Part shown: positions 20,805 through 32,957 of the stretch, piece by piece
Numbering within the stretch: the stretch's first letter is position 1
Layout of the letters: each line of letters begins with the position of its first letter
Source: Hypomyces perniciosus
Lineage: Eukaryota; Ascomycota; Sordariomycetes; Hypocreales; Hypocreaceae
Assembly (NCBI GenBank): GCA_008477525.1
Contig: SPDT01000010.1
Location: 1,550,001 to 1,614,000, forward strand
Length of the DNA: 64,000 nucleotides
Direction: 5' to 3'
Position numbers and translations under genes: made by a program
Notes under the pieces: generated by a model
What the model saw: the letters and a program-made list of their open reading frames with translations, nothing else
What the model was told of the DNA's origin: nothing
Databases searched by the model: none

Positions 20805-21169
20805 ATGATCGTCAAACTCCCCCTCCTCACTCTCCTCTCCCTCACCCTCTCCCTCTCCCTCCCAGCCCTCGCCTCCCCCACCGTCACAAACGCCTGGTCG
20901 ATCCAGCACCTCCAGGACACATGCTGTTCCGGATGCGACGCCTTCGCCACCACGAGCTGCGTCGATCGATGCCACAAGGAGAACCCCCACACGCGATACT
21001 GCACGAAGGAGTGCTTCCAGGCTAATGTAAGTCAACCTCCCCCCCCCCCCAGGAGAGACGCATGAAGCAAAAGAAAAGAGAGGAATGTATAAATAAATGA
21101 GTGAGTGAGTGCTGACAATAGATACAGTCTCTCTGCCCAATCGTCTGCAAGCCATGCTCCGTCCCATAA
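20805..21169 (+). CDS. Small secreted protein with ten cysteines
   Basis: Two exons, 20805-21026 and 21128-21169, with a 101-nt intron (donor GTAAGT, acceptor ATACAG), giving 87 residues. The first 24 residues form a strongly hydrophobic signal peptide of Leu and Ser. The mature chain of about 63 residues has ten cysteines (CC, C, C, C, C, C, C, C, C), which could form five disulfides; the exon-2 end is CPIVCKPCSVP. An alternative acceptor six bases upstream would add Ile-Gln. No family is recognised. It is a candidate effector or antimicrobial-type peptide by size and Cys content only. A TATA box at 20713-20720 supports expression. Confidence 0.65.
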
Positions 21170-21818
21170 CCTGACAACGTCGAGAACCTTCCCACCATCA
21201 CCCCTGAAGACCTGGAGGAAAAGTTCCCCCAGATCTCATAAACACATCCTCACAAATTCTCAAACACCTCCGCGATGCAAAAGATAAAAAAAAGGCTGGA
21301 ATCTCAAACACTCCCTTGGAAAAAACAGCCTTGTATTGCACTTCACACATGTACGTACAGTACAGTACACCTGTAGCATTTTCTCTGCTTTACCTAGAAA
21401 CGCAAATAGCCAAACCACGGCATTGTTGTCCCATACATACATACATGACTTATATACCTCATTCAACCAGACATACTAATACACATCATCGCATCCCCAT
21501 ACTTCCCTCCCGAGTATTTTCTTTCATCCCCTTGTTCAATTCTTTGCAGTGGCCGACATCCATCTAGCGGGTTCAAATCCCTCAGTGTAATAAAAGAAAA
21601 AGTGCGCAATGCCATTAGAATTTCACCTCTCTTCCTTTTTTTGGGTTCACACAAAACGCAGGATTCTCGCGCCACACTCCATTTCCATCCATCCCACCCA
21701 GGGTTTCCGTCCTTGAAAACCCTCCAAAGAAGAAGAAAAAATTATTGATACAATTGTGTGAGATGGGTGAAATTTCACACATTATGGGCCTCTAAGGCCT
21801 CTACCGCTTTTGGCCGTT
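21170..21818. other. Convergent intergenic region
   Basis: 3' flanks of the secreted-protein gene and INO80. A GGGTTCAAATCC string near 21570 looks like a tRNA T-loop, but no cloverleaf can be built around it. Confidence 0.45.
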
Positions 21819-24800
21819 TCACGCATCAATCATGCCATCGGCAATGGCAAGGCACTGCTTTGCCGTCTTCGCCTTCTTGCCCGTCCCCTTTCCTCTACCT
21901 TTCTTCCCTTTCGTATCGCTTTCTGCAGGAGTGGCTGTACCCGACGCGCCTGGCTTGCTTCCATCGTCAAAGTTACCCTCACCTAAATCGTTGTTAGCTT
22001 CTGGTAGTGCCATCAGTTAGTGATAGAGACTCACCCTCATGATACATGTCGTCCAGGCTGGCGGGCGCATCTGCCCTCTTTCGCTTCCCAGCCTTTTTCT
22101 TCTGCTTCTCATACTCTCCCGACTCAAGCAGCTCCCTCTCGCGACGCTCAATCATTTCCGCCTGCTCATCATCGGCCAGCCACATGGCAATATCGCGGTT
22201 ACGGTTCTCAGGAGCCCGACGTCCGGAGAAGTCGACACTAGCACCGCCACCCTGGATGACAACACGCTGAACTTCTTCCTTTTGCATGGCGCGCTTCCGG
22301 ATTCGCTCTTCGATCGTGCCGCGGGTGATGAGACGGTACACCGTGACTTGCTTGGTTTGACCAAGTCGATGGGCTCGATCCATGGCCTGGGAGTCAATGG
22401 TCGGATTCCAGTCTGAGTCGTAGAAGATGACTGTGTCTGCTGTCGTAAGATTGATACCGAGACCACCGGCACGTGTTGACAAGAGGAAGATGAAGATCTC
22501 TGGCCTAGTTTGGAAATCGTGCACAGTGTCACGTCGGTCCTCCAATTTGGTCGAACCATCCAATCGACAGTATTTGTAGTTCCGATAGGTCAGGTATTCC
22601 TCCATCATGTCAATCATACGAGTCATCTGGAAGTAAAGTAGCACACGATGACCCTCATTCTTGAGTTTGAATAGTAATTCATCAAGCTTAGCGAGCTTGC
22701 CACTGTCAGTAACAAAGCGGTGCATAGACGGGACCGCAATGTTGGTGAATCGCTTCTTCTCGTGATCCGGCTTCGGAAGCAGCTTGTTCACGGGGTACAA
22801 CTCTGCCGGAACCTTCTTCTCAATCAGAGCTCGCTCTTCATGTAGCGTCGGACCATACAAGCTCTTGCGGACGTGAACGTTGAACATCATGTTTTCACGT
22901 TCAGTGACGGATCTAGGGCTGTTGCAAGAGACCTCAATGGGCGGAGCTGAAGCACGAGGCCGGCCGGCCGGTTCAAGTCGGCTGAGTCCAGAATCCTGGT
23001 ATACTACCCGCGAGATATTCATCAAGCTATTCAGGACGCCCTCTTTGGTAATCTCCGCGAGCGGCATGCGATTTCGCCGAGCCTGGATCTTGAACAGACA
23101 GTGCGCTGGCGTAAAGCTCTCATCCTCAGGCTCGTCATATGCCACATTCATGACGCCAAGTCTGTCGGGTTTCCGCAGCTCATCCACTGCACGATCGAAG
23201 AGGCCCTTGTGAGTTGCCTTGTACACGTCGCTGGGAGAAGTGTCGGCAAAGCGAAGCCACGAAAACGCCTTGTTGCCATCAGTGTTGGCCTCAACGTGCT
23301 CGGGCGCCCAGATGTTCATCATATGATTTAGAGCCTTGTTGCGCCAACCAGCCTTGTCATTATCCCTACCAGGCTTATCCAGTCGGCCACCTTCGGTCCA
23401 GACAAGTGATGGAAGATTGTAATCAATCAAGCTCCGTGTCGAATAACCCACAGCAACGGTGTTGCCCTCTCGCACAAATGAAGCAGTTTCGGCAAAGTAT
23501 CCAAATGCAAATGGTGCGGTAACCTCGGCACGCTCAAATAAGTCAGGATGATTGCACACTTTTCTGAACTGCATGACCAAGTTCATCAAAGTGCCTGAAT
23601 CTTGCTCATCGCCCATTGTGGCCTTCTCGACGAGGTCCATGATGTTGATCTGGTTCCGTAGGTTTCCATAGTAGGCTCGCTGGCGGTAAGTGAGATCGCA
23701 GAAGACGTCCATCTCAATCTTGTCACCAAGTTCCTTTTGCACATGCTTCTTCACACGACGCAACATAAATGGCTTCAGGATCATGTGCAGACGCTTGAGC
23801 TGATCTTCGTTGAGCTTCGTGTTACTCTGTGCGTGAGACTCAATATCCTTGGAGAACCACTCGCTGAATTCATCGTGAGAGTCGAACAGCGAAGGCATGA
23901 TGAAATGCAGAAGCGCCCAAAGTTCTTGCATGTTGTTCTGGATCGGCGTACCAGTGAGCAACAGTCGGTTTCGGCAGTGGAAGCCAAGCAGACATTTCCA
24001 ACGAGAACTCTGCGAGCTCTTGATGGCTTGCGCCTCGTCGAGGATCATGTACTGCCACCGCATCTTCTGGAAGTAGGCTACATCAGAGACAACGAGCTGG
24101 TAAGAGGTAACACACACGTGGAACGGGGCATCTTTGCGGTAGGTTGTATGCTTCCGGTCCCAGAACTTTCGTAACACCTTTCGGTCGGCGGCGTTACCCC
24201 AGTACGGGAGAATCTTGAACTCTGGAACGAACTTGGCAATCTCCTGCTGCCAATTGTGCAACGTCGAAGCCGGCGCCACAACCAAAAACGGACCCCAGAT
24301 ATCGTGCTTTTCGGCAAGATAGGCCATGACAGAGATGGACTGGACTGTTTTTCCGAGACCCATTTCGTCGGCGAGGATACCGTTAATGCCTTGCTCATAA
24401 AGATTAACAAGCCAATTGAGACCCTTGAGCTGGTACTCCTTGAGCTGGGTGTTGATGAGTTTGGGCTGCTCAATCTCAACATCACCAAGACCAGTAGGGT
24501 TCTGGAAGTTCATCTCGCCCTCATCGTCCATATCCAGACTTTGGTTGTTAAACTCACGGGCCTTCTTCTGTGCCTCTACGATGGCATTCTGCGCATTCGC
24601 CATAGCAGCCTGCTGAAGAACCGTCTCATCTTCGTTGTCAAAGTCCAGATTCTCAAAGTTCGTAACCTTGCCACTGAGTGGGCCAGTAGGTTCTTTTACT
24701 GAGAGCTTATTCTCTCGAATGTGGTTGGCATCCGGAGCAATATCAGGATTATCTGTGCTCCTCTCCACCTCATCCGTCTTGATCTTCTTACCGATAAAGT

Positions 24801-27694
24801 GTGAGTAGAGCTCAGTCTGGGAGATGAGGAAGTTGAGCTTCCTCTTCTGGCGAGCAGCTTCACGATCAGCTTCCTCTTTCCGGGCATTCTCGATTTCCTG
24901 CTTCTCGGCCGCCTTACGGAGATCGCGCTCCTCACGCTCATTCCGCTTCCAGAAGCCCATCATGTCACGCATGACACGCTTCGCACGAGCCTGAAGATCT
25001 TTGGTGCCCTTGTTTGTCCGCAATTGCCAGCGCTTAGCTTCCTTGGATGCAAGGATGGCTGTCTTCTTCAGATTCGAGCTCTTGGTAGCATGTGAATCAA
25101 CAGCCAGCTTGAAAGTCTTATTGACATCCTTCCGAGCCATGTCGCGCCAAATTTGGTCGTAGATTTGGTTGTAACCCTTAGATATAAACTTCTTCTCGAG
25201 ATCTGGAACTTCCTCGACCTTCTCCTTTTCCTTCTCTTTGTCCTTGTCCTTGGTAGATTCGGGCTTCTCCTTGCTCTTTTCTGTCTCGGCCTTGGCCTTG
25301 CCCTTGATCTTGATTCGGACTCTACCTTCTTCCTTGGGTGGAAGCTCCTCTCCGGCATCCAAGGCCGCCTGGGCAGCCTCGGCCGAGTCCTTTTCGGCCT
25401 GCTTCTGCTCCTTGGATTTCTTCGGGCGCGTTCCAGCTCGTCCTTTGGCTTTGCTCTTAGGGGTGTCAGCATCCGAGGCGAGGAAGCTAGAAATGGTGCC
25501 GCCTTCGAGGTTGAGCTCGATATTGCGAGCCGGGCCTTTGATGCCCTTCTGCAGAATAAGCTTGGTCTGCTGGGCCTTCTTGCTAGCACGCTCGGCGTCG
25601 CGTAGATGCTTCTGGCGCTCCGCCTCATCCTCAGCCGCTTCAGCTCTAGCGAGAGCAGCTTCCTTCTGCTCGATGGTAACCGCCATGGACTTCTCACGTC
25701 GCCGTTTGCGCTGCATATCCTTCTTGCGCTCCTTCTCGGCAAACAACTCCTGCTCGCGGACTTCGTGAAGCGCCTCATCGTAAAAGACGTCGTCATATCG
25801 TCGCTTGCCCAGCTCGGAGTGGTCTGCTAGCCTCTTCCCTGTTGTCTTGACATACTCGTCGCGTCGAACAAGGTTCCGCTCGTCATCCTGGTCTGCCATG
25901 ACACGTCGGCGTTTGCGGGCGCGTTCCTTGTACTGCTGCTCGTCAAATTCCGTAGGATCCAAGTTGGACACGTCATTTTCAATCTGGATCTCGGAGTTTT
26001 GAATCTTCCTCTCCATTTCACTCGACCATGTCTTTTGCTTGGGCTGGCCATTTGCCTGTCGCTTCGACGATGCACGGGGGGTAGGGGATTCTTTCTTGAC
26101 GGAAGACCGGCGAGCTTTCTTTGACATCTCGGCATCTCTGATGTCCGAGGCGCGACCCTTGGTGGTAGACTTCCGGGCAGCCTTCTTCTTGGCGGCAGTC
26201 TCGGCCTTCTTCGTAGCGACAGGCTCAGGCTCGGTGTCTAACTCCTTTTCCATTTCAGTGTCGCCATCATGGTCAGGCTCTCGCTCTCTAACTTCAGAGA
26301 TGCGAGGTGCTGGTGTAGGCTCTACTTTCAGTACGGGTTCTGATTCCGGTTCTGGCTCTGGTTCCGGTTCGGGCTCGGGCTCTGGCTCTGGGTCTCGCTC
26401 AGGTTCTGGCTCGGGTTCTAGAGCCTTGTGCTTCGGTGCAGGCTCTGAATTGGAAAGGATGTTGGAGAAGGACATGGGATCAGCGGCACGGCTGGAGATC
26501 TGATCATCTAGGGTTAGCATTGCATCACAATCGATCATCCCTCGGGATAGACTCACTGTTGACGCGGCAACGGATTTCGGCGGTGATGGAGCAGCGAGGT
26601 CCGTCTTCATTATGGGCGGCAGGGCAGAAGAGCCGTTTGTAGCAGAATGCGATGTGGCGGGCGCATGCCTGGGGATTGGTGAAGTCATGTGAGAATGTCG
26701 ACTAGGAGGACTGTGGGAGCCGGTTGGAAGATTTGGGTGCGAATGCGAGGGCGGACTGGGCGGTCGGTTGAATGAGGAAGCCCTCGCTCTGGGTGATGAG
26801 TAATTGCCGTTGTAATACGATGATGGATGCTGTTGGTCAACGGGCTGGGAGTATTGATACGGCTCGCGAGATGAACGCTGCGTGCAAAAAATGCGAGGTC
26901 AGAAACGCGTTTAAATCAGGGAGAGTTTGGCATTCATTGCACAGGTTGGGTTAGGTGAATGGGGAAAAATTTTCGGGCAGCTGCATCGCGTGGTTTGTCC
27001 TGTGCGAAGGAAGTTTCATGGGACAAAGCAGATGCATTTAAAACACGATGTGCGGGTGAAAGTCAAAAGGGGTGGTGGGTTGGTTTGGTTTGGTGTGGTT
27101 TGGTAGATTGAGGTGCTTGCTTACCTTTGGCGTAGCCACTTGGGGCGCGTTGTGCCACGAGTCGGAGATGCGGCGCTCCTTGGTCGTGTCGGTGATAGAG
27201 TCGTAGAAACTGCCGCCACTCGCCGCAAGCTTGTCGCGCGAGCGATGCGAATCTACGGATGATGATGATGCAGACGGCGGAGGATAATATGCCGTTGGCG
27301 GGTGCAGAGGCGACGCGGCGAGCGGTCCCTGCTGGTGATGGCTCGCGGCGGACGATGACGACGGAGCGAGAGCAGTCGGAGGCGGCAGCGGGTGCGCAGG
27401 GCCGCCAGGTGTCGCCGGAGTGCTCGTCGAGGTCATGAATGGACTGCGACTGTGACTGTGCAGCGGCGGCGCACGAGGCGGCGATTGATGCGTCGGATTG
27501 CCGTTGCTGCTGGGCGATGCGTAGGGCGGAGCATGGAACTCGGCGTGGGCGTGCGTGGGCGAGCGCAGACTAAAGGCAGAGTGCCGATGCGAGGTCGAAG
27601 GGTTCATCACGTCGCGCCGATGGTGTCGATCGCGGTCTCGCTCGTCATCGTCGCCGTGCCGCTGCAGAACCGTGGACCGGAAATTCGAGTCCAT
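21819..27694 (-). CDS. INO80: INO80 chromatin-remodelling ATPase
   Basis: Four exons: 27694-27125, 26877-26557, 26499-22035 and 21982-21819, giving about 1839 residues. INO80 is the catalytic ATPase of the INO80 complex, which slides nucleosomes and acts in transcription, replication and repair. The N-terminus is a long disordered region with Pro/Ser/His and a Glu-Pro run (26330-26420). A charged DBINO/HSA-type region follows, with many Lys/Arg/Glu ([20 protein letters not shown]). The helicase has [12 protein letters not shown] (Walker A), MILDEAQ (DEAQ box), [11 protein letters not shown], a long insertion between the two lobes that is typical of INO80, and the second lobe with [12 protein letters not shown] and [12 protein letters not shown]. 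Introns are 247, 57 and 52 nt. The 57-nt intron (26500-26556) keeps frame, so its removal is inferred from GTGAGT, GCTAAC and CAG. The C-terminus is Lys-rich. Confidence 0.93.
26330..26420 (-). repeat. Hexanucleotide array encoding Glu-Pro repeats in INO80
   Basis: Near-perfect GGTTCT / GGCTCT-type hexanucleotide repeats on the + strand encode alternating Glu and Pro on the minus strand, about twelve pairs. The array lies in the disordered N-terminal region and probably varies in length between strains. Confidence 0.75.
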
Positions 27695-28365
27695 GATGTC
27701 TGTCGACAGCCCGGGGTGGTCAGATGGACAGAGGAGAGTGTATTAGGCTGGTCTACAAGAGACACGGACCCATGTGAGTGAGTTGTGCTATCAAGATCAA
27801 GATCAAGACTCGGGATGCGGCGATGCGGCGATGGCACGGCGATGCAGCGGGATGATGGATGGATGGATGGATCGAGGAGAAGATGGGCGAGGCCTTGGGG
27901 TTGTTGACAAGGGGATTGGATTGATTGCGCGTGTTGGGGTGGTGGTCAGAGGCCAGTCCGTCCTGTCAGCAGGAAAAGCCTCGCCGAAGGATGACGATTG
28001 ACCCCAAAGGTTCGTCGACGTTCCGTTCCCGATGCGGATGCGGCCGTGTGCAAATGGGAGGCCGCGATACGATGCAGCAGCAGAATTAGAATTAGAGGGC
28101 GATGCGATGTGATTGATGGTCGGGATTATTACGAGATGGACACGGACGAGAAGAAGAAAAAGAGCGACAGTGACGGTGACAGTGACAGAGAAAGAGAAAG
28201 AGACAGCAGACAGCGAAGATGCAGGCGGAGACGCAGCGGCCTGCACAAGCGAGTCCAGTGGTGATGGTGGACTGATGCGTTGGCTTAAAGGAGTCTGGAG
28301 CCGGTCTGTCCGTGACCCTCTTCCCCCAAAGCCGCCCGCCCTGTCTGGAGATCCCGATCTACTTG

Positions 28366-28440
28366 TACTACTACTACTACTACGAAGTACTACATAATAC
28401 TACTACGGAGTACTACTTCGTAGTAGTAGTACTACTTCAT
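28366..28440. repeat. Inverted repeat of ACT/AGT trinucleotides around TACGAAGTA
   Basis: ACTACTACTACGAAGTA on the left is repeated in reverse complement as TACTTCGTAGTAGTAGT on the right, with CTACTACGGAGTACT between them. The sequence could fold into a hairpin. Confidence 0.7.
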
Positions 28441-28880
28441 GCTTGGGAGACTCCTGGGGAAAAAACCGGGCAGCGCCACAGCATGCCACCACCAACAACA
28501 GCATCACCCACCTCACGATGCGTGAAACCTGCACAGCTCAACATTTGCCTCTCCTCTCTACCTAACAAAGCACATGCGGCCAATTCATCCCCTCCCCCGT
28601 CTCGTTCATCTTCTTCTACCTAGGCGGCCCCAATTTGCACGACATCGTGAGCTGCACAACCAGCCAATCACCACGCACCAATGATTCGGCCCCCAGAAAT
28701 GCCCAAAACCACAACCAGAACCAGAACCACAACCAGAGCCAGAACCAGCCTGGCAGAAAAACAGCGCGCCAACACGCCCGCACTATCCGCGGCAAAGGTT
28801 GGTCTCCTGCATCAGGGGCGCAACGGGCTGCTTTCCGAGCCGTGTGCAGCAGCAGCGTTATAGTACCTAGTATGTACGAA

Positions 28881-28898
28881 GTACGGAGTACTCCGTAC
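28881..28898. repeat. Perfect 18-bp palindrome GTACGGAGTACTCCGTAC
   Basis: It is self-complementary over all 18 bases and preceded by TACGAAGTAC. It is the longest exact example of a motif found at many intergenic sites in this window. Confidence 0.85.
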
Positions 28899-30098
28899 CA
28901 AAAAAAAAAAAAAAAGTACGTATCTTTCGGATCTCATCAGGCTGAATACCCTCGGGCTGACGATGCAACCACCATACTCCGTACTCGTAGATACATAGAA
29001 AGAGTCATATTGCTCCGTAGTAGTATTACCATATCTATGTACAATATTACGGGTGAGTGTTGAACAGGTTCGGTAGCATTATTACAAACTTGTCACTTCA
29101 CAACGCCAAGTTCCGCCCATTCCTCGACCGTGGCTGCCCCATGGCCAAGGTTGTGGCGCATCGACCTGTGGCATCAAGGTCGCACTCAGACCAGCTCTGG
29201 ACCAGTGAAGTGATTGCTGCCCCCCAGCATGTTTGCCTCCAGAAGCCTCCTCCTCTAAAAGCCTCCTCCTCCTCTAAAAGCCTCCTCCTCCTCCCCATCC
29301 TCCTACCTCAGTGGCTACTATGTATTTTGGTGTCTTTCCTGTCTGCTGGCTGTGGATTTCTGACACGTGCCTGTCTTGTGGGTGGTGGTGTGGGTGGTGT
29401 GATGTTCGACAAATCAGGTTTAGTGCCGCTGCCGCCATTGATTCAATATGTGCACAAGATGGACCTGTCAGAATGAAAAGAGGCATTTTCAAGCATAAGC
29501 AATCAATGAGGGTGAGATGATCAGGCAGCCGAAAAAAAAAATACATGACGGCTTTGCACAGAATATGAAAGCCTAATGCACCTTATTATACGGAGTACTC
29601 TACAACAAATTAATTTATTCATATTCAATTATCACCCTTAAAAAAAGTCAGCAAGGTATCAATTGACTCAACATCATGAAGCGTGGACAAGGAACATGTC
29701 TTGGTAGCCCTACCAGGCTGTCAGAACATGTCGATATCCGGCTAGATTAGGTACCGGTACCCGGTTAGTGGTTCACTGTTGCATTTCTGCTTAGATCAGC
29801 CAAAGCTTGTGAGGTATGTGTCATGTCGCACAATGAACAGCCAGCTTCCGTCATTCGAATGTACCAAAGTCAAATAAATACTACCAGTCTATCCCGTAAA
29901 ATGAAAAACATCGGTCATGATGCATGCATCCCGCTTCTCTAGGGTATCGCGGCCTTGCTCATGCGTTTTCTGCGCGGTCTTCGTCATGGCCATCTTCCTT
30001 GATGGCTTTGCCGCGCGCCAAACCTATCCCATGTAGCCGCCGTCCAATTCCCTGTTCATTCATCATCCGTTCTATAAATGTCCCAATCGTTGCATTTT

Positions 30099-30100
<2 letters not shown>

Positions 30101-30130
<30 letters not shown>
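30101..30130. repeat. TC dinucleotide microsatellite
   Basis: Fifteen uninterrupted TC units just downstream of the ARB1 stop codon, probably in its 3'-UTR. Confidence 0.9.
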
Positions 30131-30133
<3 letters not shown>

Positions 30134-30166
30134 CTCTCCCTATACCATATCTCCGTTTGCATCAGA

Positions 30167-32154
30167 TTAGACGGCACCGGCCGAGATCATCTTCTTGCGC
30201 AGGTAGTTCTTGTACTCGCCAATGGTGCCATCCCATGCCCGGATGGTCTGGTTCTCGCACACAAGAATCTGCTTCGCAATCTTGTCCAGCAATCTGCAGC
30301 AAGATTAGTCTCTGTAATTTCATCTTTTTTTTACATATAAATCAATCGCAAAAGCTTACCTGAAGTCGTGGGACACGACAATAACACCACCGCTAAAGGC
30401 GTTGATGGCATCCGCCAGACTGTCAATGGTGGGAATATCCAGACCGTTGGTAGGCTCGTCCAGCAGCAACATGTTGGGGCTGTCAATGGCCAGCAGAGCG
30501 AAGACGATACGGCTCTTCTGACCCTCGGACAGTGTGCCCATCAGCGCAGTCTGGGAATCACCAGTCAATCCGTAGCGGCCAAGCTGTTGGCGCCAGTACT
30601 GGTAGTCCTGAGACTTCTCCTTGTACTTGTCTCGGACAAAGTCAAGGGCCGACTTAGTCAAGTCGAGCTGCTCAGCGCTGTGCTGCGAGTACAGGCCGAG
30701 CTTCAAGTGAGTGTGGCGAGTGACAGATCCACCAGTAGGCGAGAGCTTACCAGTCATCAATCGCAAGAGCGTCGACTTGCCGACACCATTGGGTCCCACA
30801 AGGGCAGTTCGGGAGTCCATGTCGAAGCCGAGATCCAAGTTTCGGTACAGGTCGTCCTCGGGGTTGCCAGAGTAGGAGAAGGTCACGTTGTCGAAAGACA
30901 GCACAGGAGGAGGGAGCTTCTCAACATCGGCGAAACGGAAAGTAAAGACCTTGTCGGGGACAACGGCCTGGATGAAGCCATCGGCCTCCATCTTGTCCAG
31001 AATCTTCTGTCTGGACTTGGCCTGACGGACCAGGTTGGCATAAGTACCAGCGCTGGCAATGAACTTCTTGATGTGGGCGATTTCTTCCTGTTGCTTGTGG
31101 TAGGCCTTCATCTGGTTCGTCTCGTTTTCCTCGCGGGTCTTGTGGTAAGAGTCGTAGTCACCACCGTAGTAAAGCAGCTGCTTCATTCGCATGTCGATCA
31201 TGTTTGTGCACACACCGTTCAGGAAGTCCATAGAGTGGGAAACCAGGACAAGGGTTCGGTCCCACTTCTTGAGGTACTCCTCCAACCACACACAGGCCTC
31301 GAGATCCAAATGGGCAGTGGGGTCGTCGAGGAGCAGCAGCGAGGGCTTGACGAAGAGGGCCTTGGCCAAAGCGACTCGCATTCTCCAACCACCGGACATG
31401 TCCTTGGTCTTCTTGTGGATCGTCTTCTTGTTGAAGCCGAGACCCGTAAGGATCATGGAGGCACGAGTGGAGAACGTGGAGGGGTCCATCTTGTCCATGT
31501 GCTACCGAACTGTTAGTTCCATGCTATAGGCAATAGATGATGAGGTGACACCGGACTTACATCGTAGAGGTCGAGGAGAACGGGGCTTTCAGGACCATCC
31601 TCCTCGAGCATCTTCTCAGCCAGCTTGTCAAGACGCTCCATTTCAAGCTCAGCCTCCCTGACGACCCACTCCAAAGCACCAAGGTCGCTGGGGGGAGCGC
31701 CCTCGTTCAGCAAGTAGATGTCGACGTGGGTGGGGATAGGATACTCGCGGGCGGCAATGGCCTTGAGCAGGGTACTCTTGCCACAGCCGTTCTCGCCCAG
31801 CAGACCGTACCGGCGACCGAACGACAGCTCCATGGTGGAATCGGTGATGAGGACTCGGCCGTGGAACACAAGGGAGGTGCTGGTGATCTTGACATCCTTG
31901 CTCTGCTGGGTGGAGGCCAACACACCGGTGGTGACTCGGTCAGAGATGCCGTGCTTATCCATCTGGTCGGCCAGACGCTTCACCTCGTCCATCTTATCGT
32001 CGGACGTGGCGGGGCCCTCATTGTCCTGGACGGGATTTCCGTTGACATCGAGTTCGGGCTCCTGATTCTTCTTGCCAGCCTTGCCGCTCTTCTTGTCGAG
32101 CTTGCCCTCGGCGGCCTTCTTAGCAAGTCTCTTCTCCTTGGACGCAGAAGGCAT
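30167..32154 (-). CDS. ARB1: ABC-F ATPase ARB1, ribosome biogenesis
   Basis: Three exons: 32154-31561, 31501-30360 and 30293-30167, giving 620 residues, close to the 610 of yeast Arb1. ABC-F proteins have two ATPase domains and no membrane span. Arb1 shuttles between nucleus and cytoplasm and supports 40S and 60S assembly. A Lys-rich N-terminus is followed by domain 1 with Walker [10 protein letters not shown], signature MSGGWRMR and Walker [13 protein letters not shown]. Then comes the charged inter-domain linker ([20 protein letters not shown]) and domain 2 with [18 protein letters not shown] and [12 protein letters not shown]. Domain 1 has Asp instead of Glu after the Walker B Asp. The spliced last exon supplies the normal ending ([16 protein letters not shown]). 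Introns are 59 and 66 nt. Confidence 0.93.
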
Positions 32155-32957
32155 TGTGGCGGTCTAGAGAGAATAACACTAGAAAAGACAAGGGGCCTTT
32201 GTTAATGGAAGGGGGGGGAAAGAGAAGAAGAGAAGGAAAAGGACAAACGCCGGTTCCAGACGTATAATATTCAACGGCCCACGGAATATGACCAAAATCC
32301 GGACAAAGGCTGGAATATGGAACTCGACCAGACAGTTCGGTTCGGTTTGGCGACCCTTTGCCTTTGAAATTATCGATGTGAGCGGGGTGATTTTTTCTGA
32401 GTGGTGGGGCGTGGGGCTAGTCTCAAAATTTTGGTTTGTTGATAAGGACTCAGGAGAGACAGCCAAGTCAGGCATCAAATGGCAGCTAAGGCATTAACAA
32501 GAGAGACAGAGAGAGCCCCTGCGTCTGACCTGACCCTGACTCTCTGTGGCATGAGAGTTCTTTGATGCATTGAACTCTTTTTGTGCTGCTAATGCCAGAC
32601 GAAATTGTGTTTGGATGATTTTTATGCGAATTCTTCAATAAAGTTTTGGATATTTTGCATGCTTTTTGCTTCTCGCCTTTTATATCTGATTTGCCCACGT
32701 CAACACCCAAAAATGGGAAAAAAGAAAAAAAATCAAATGCCTGACGTCACTTTTCGCCTCTGCTGGTCGGTCATGGCCGATCACCATCTAAAATGCCCAC
32801 CGCCTACCCTATACCGATTTTTCAACCCCATTTTTTCATAAGCATTTCCTCCTTGCCAGTACATACTTCGTGCATGAAGGTGTATTAGAAATAATCTCTC
32901 CCATTCTGTTTCATATCTTACAGAGTTCCTATTGAAACCGACCCAAAATTCACCCTT
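32155..32957. other. ARB1 promoter and intergenic region
   Basis: About 800 bp; no gene is recognised. GA- and T-rich tracts near the ARB1 start are typical of the leader of a highly expressed gene. Confidence 0.5.

Larger units (their letters stand above)
27695..30166. other. INO80 promoter and long repeat-rich intergenic region
   Basis: About 2.5 kb between the INO80 start and the ARB1 stop. The first 600 bp probably hold the INO80 promoter and leader. Further on are ACT-trinucleotide and palindromic motifs (28366-28440, 28872-28898), a poly-A run (28900-28915), a CCTCCTCCT/AAAAGC tandem (29248-29290) and a TC microsatellite (30101-30130). Open frames here are low-complexity and are not supported as genes. 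Confidence 0.5.

Noticed and set aside
21544..21590. tRNA-like T-loop GGGTTCAAATCC
   Set aside because: No matching T-stem, anticodon arm or acceptor stem could be built around it.
28113..29063. Several + strand frames of 88-142 residues upstream of INO80
   Set aside because: Low-complexity Ser/Arg/Gln or Thr/Asn runs caused by microsatellite-like DNA; no splice or motif support.
30368..31516. 382-residue open frame on the + strand
   Set aside because: Antisense shadow of the second ARB1 exon, which has both Walker and signature motifs.
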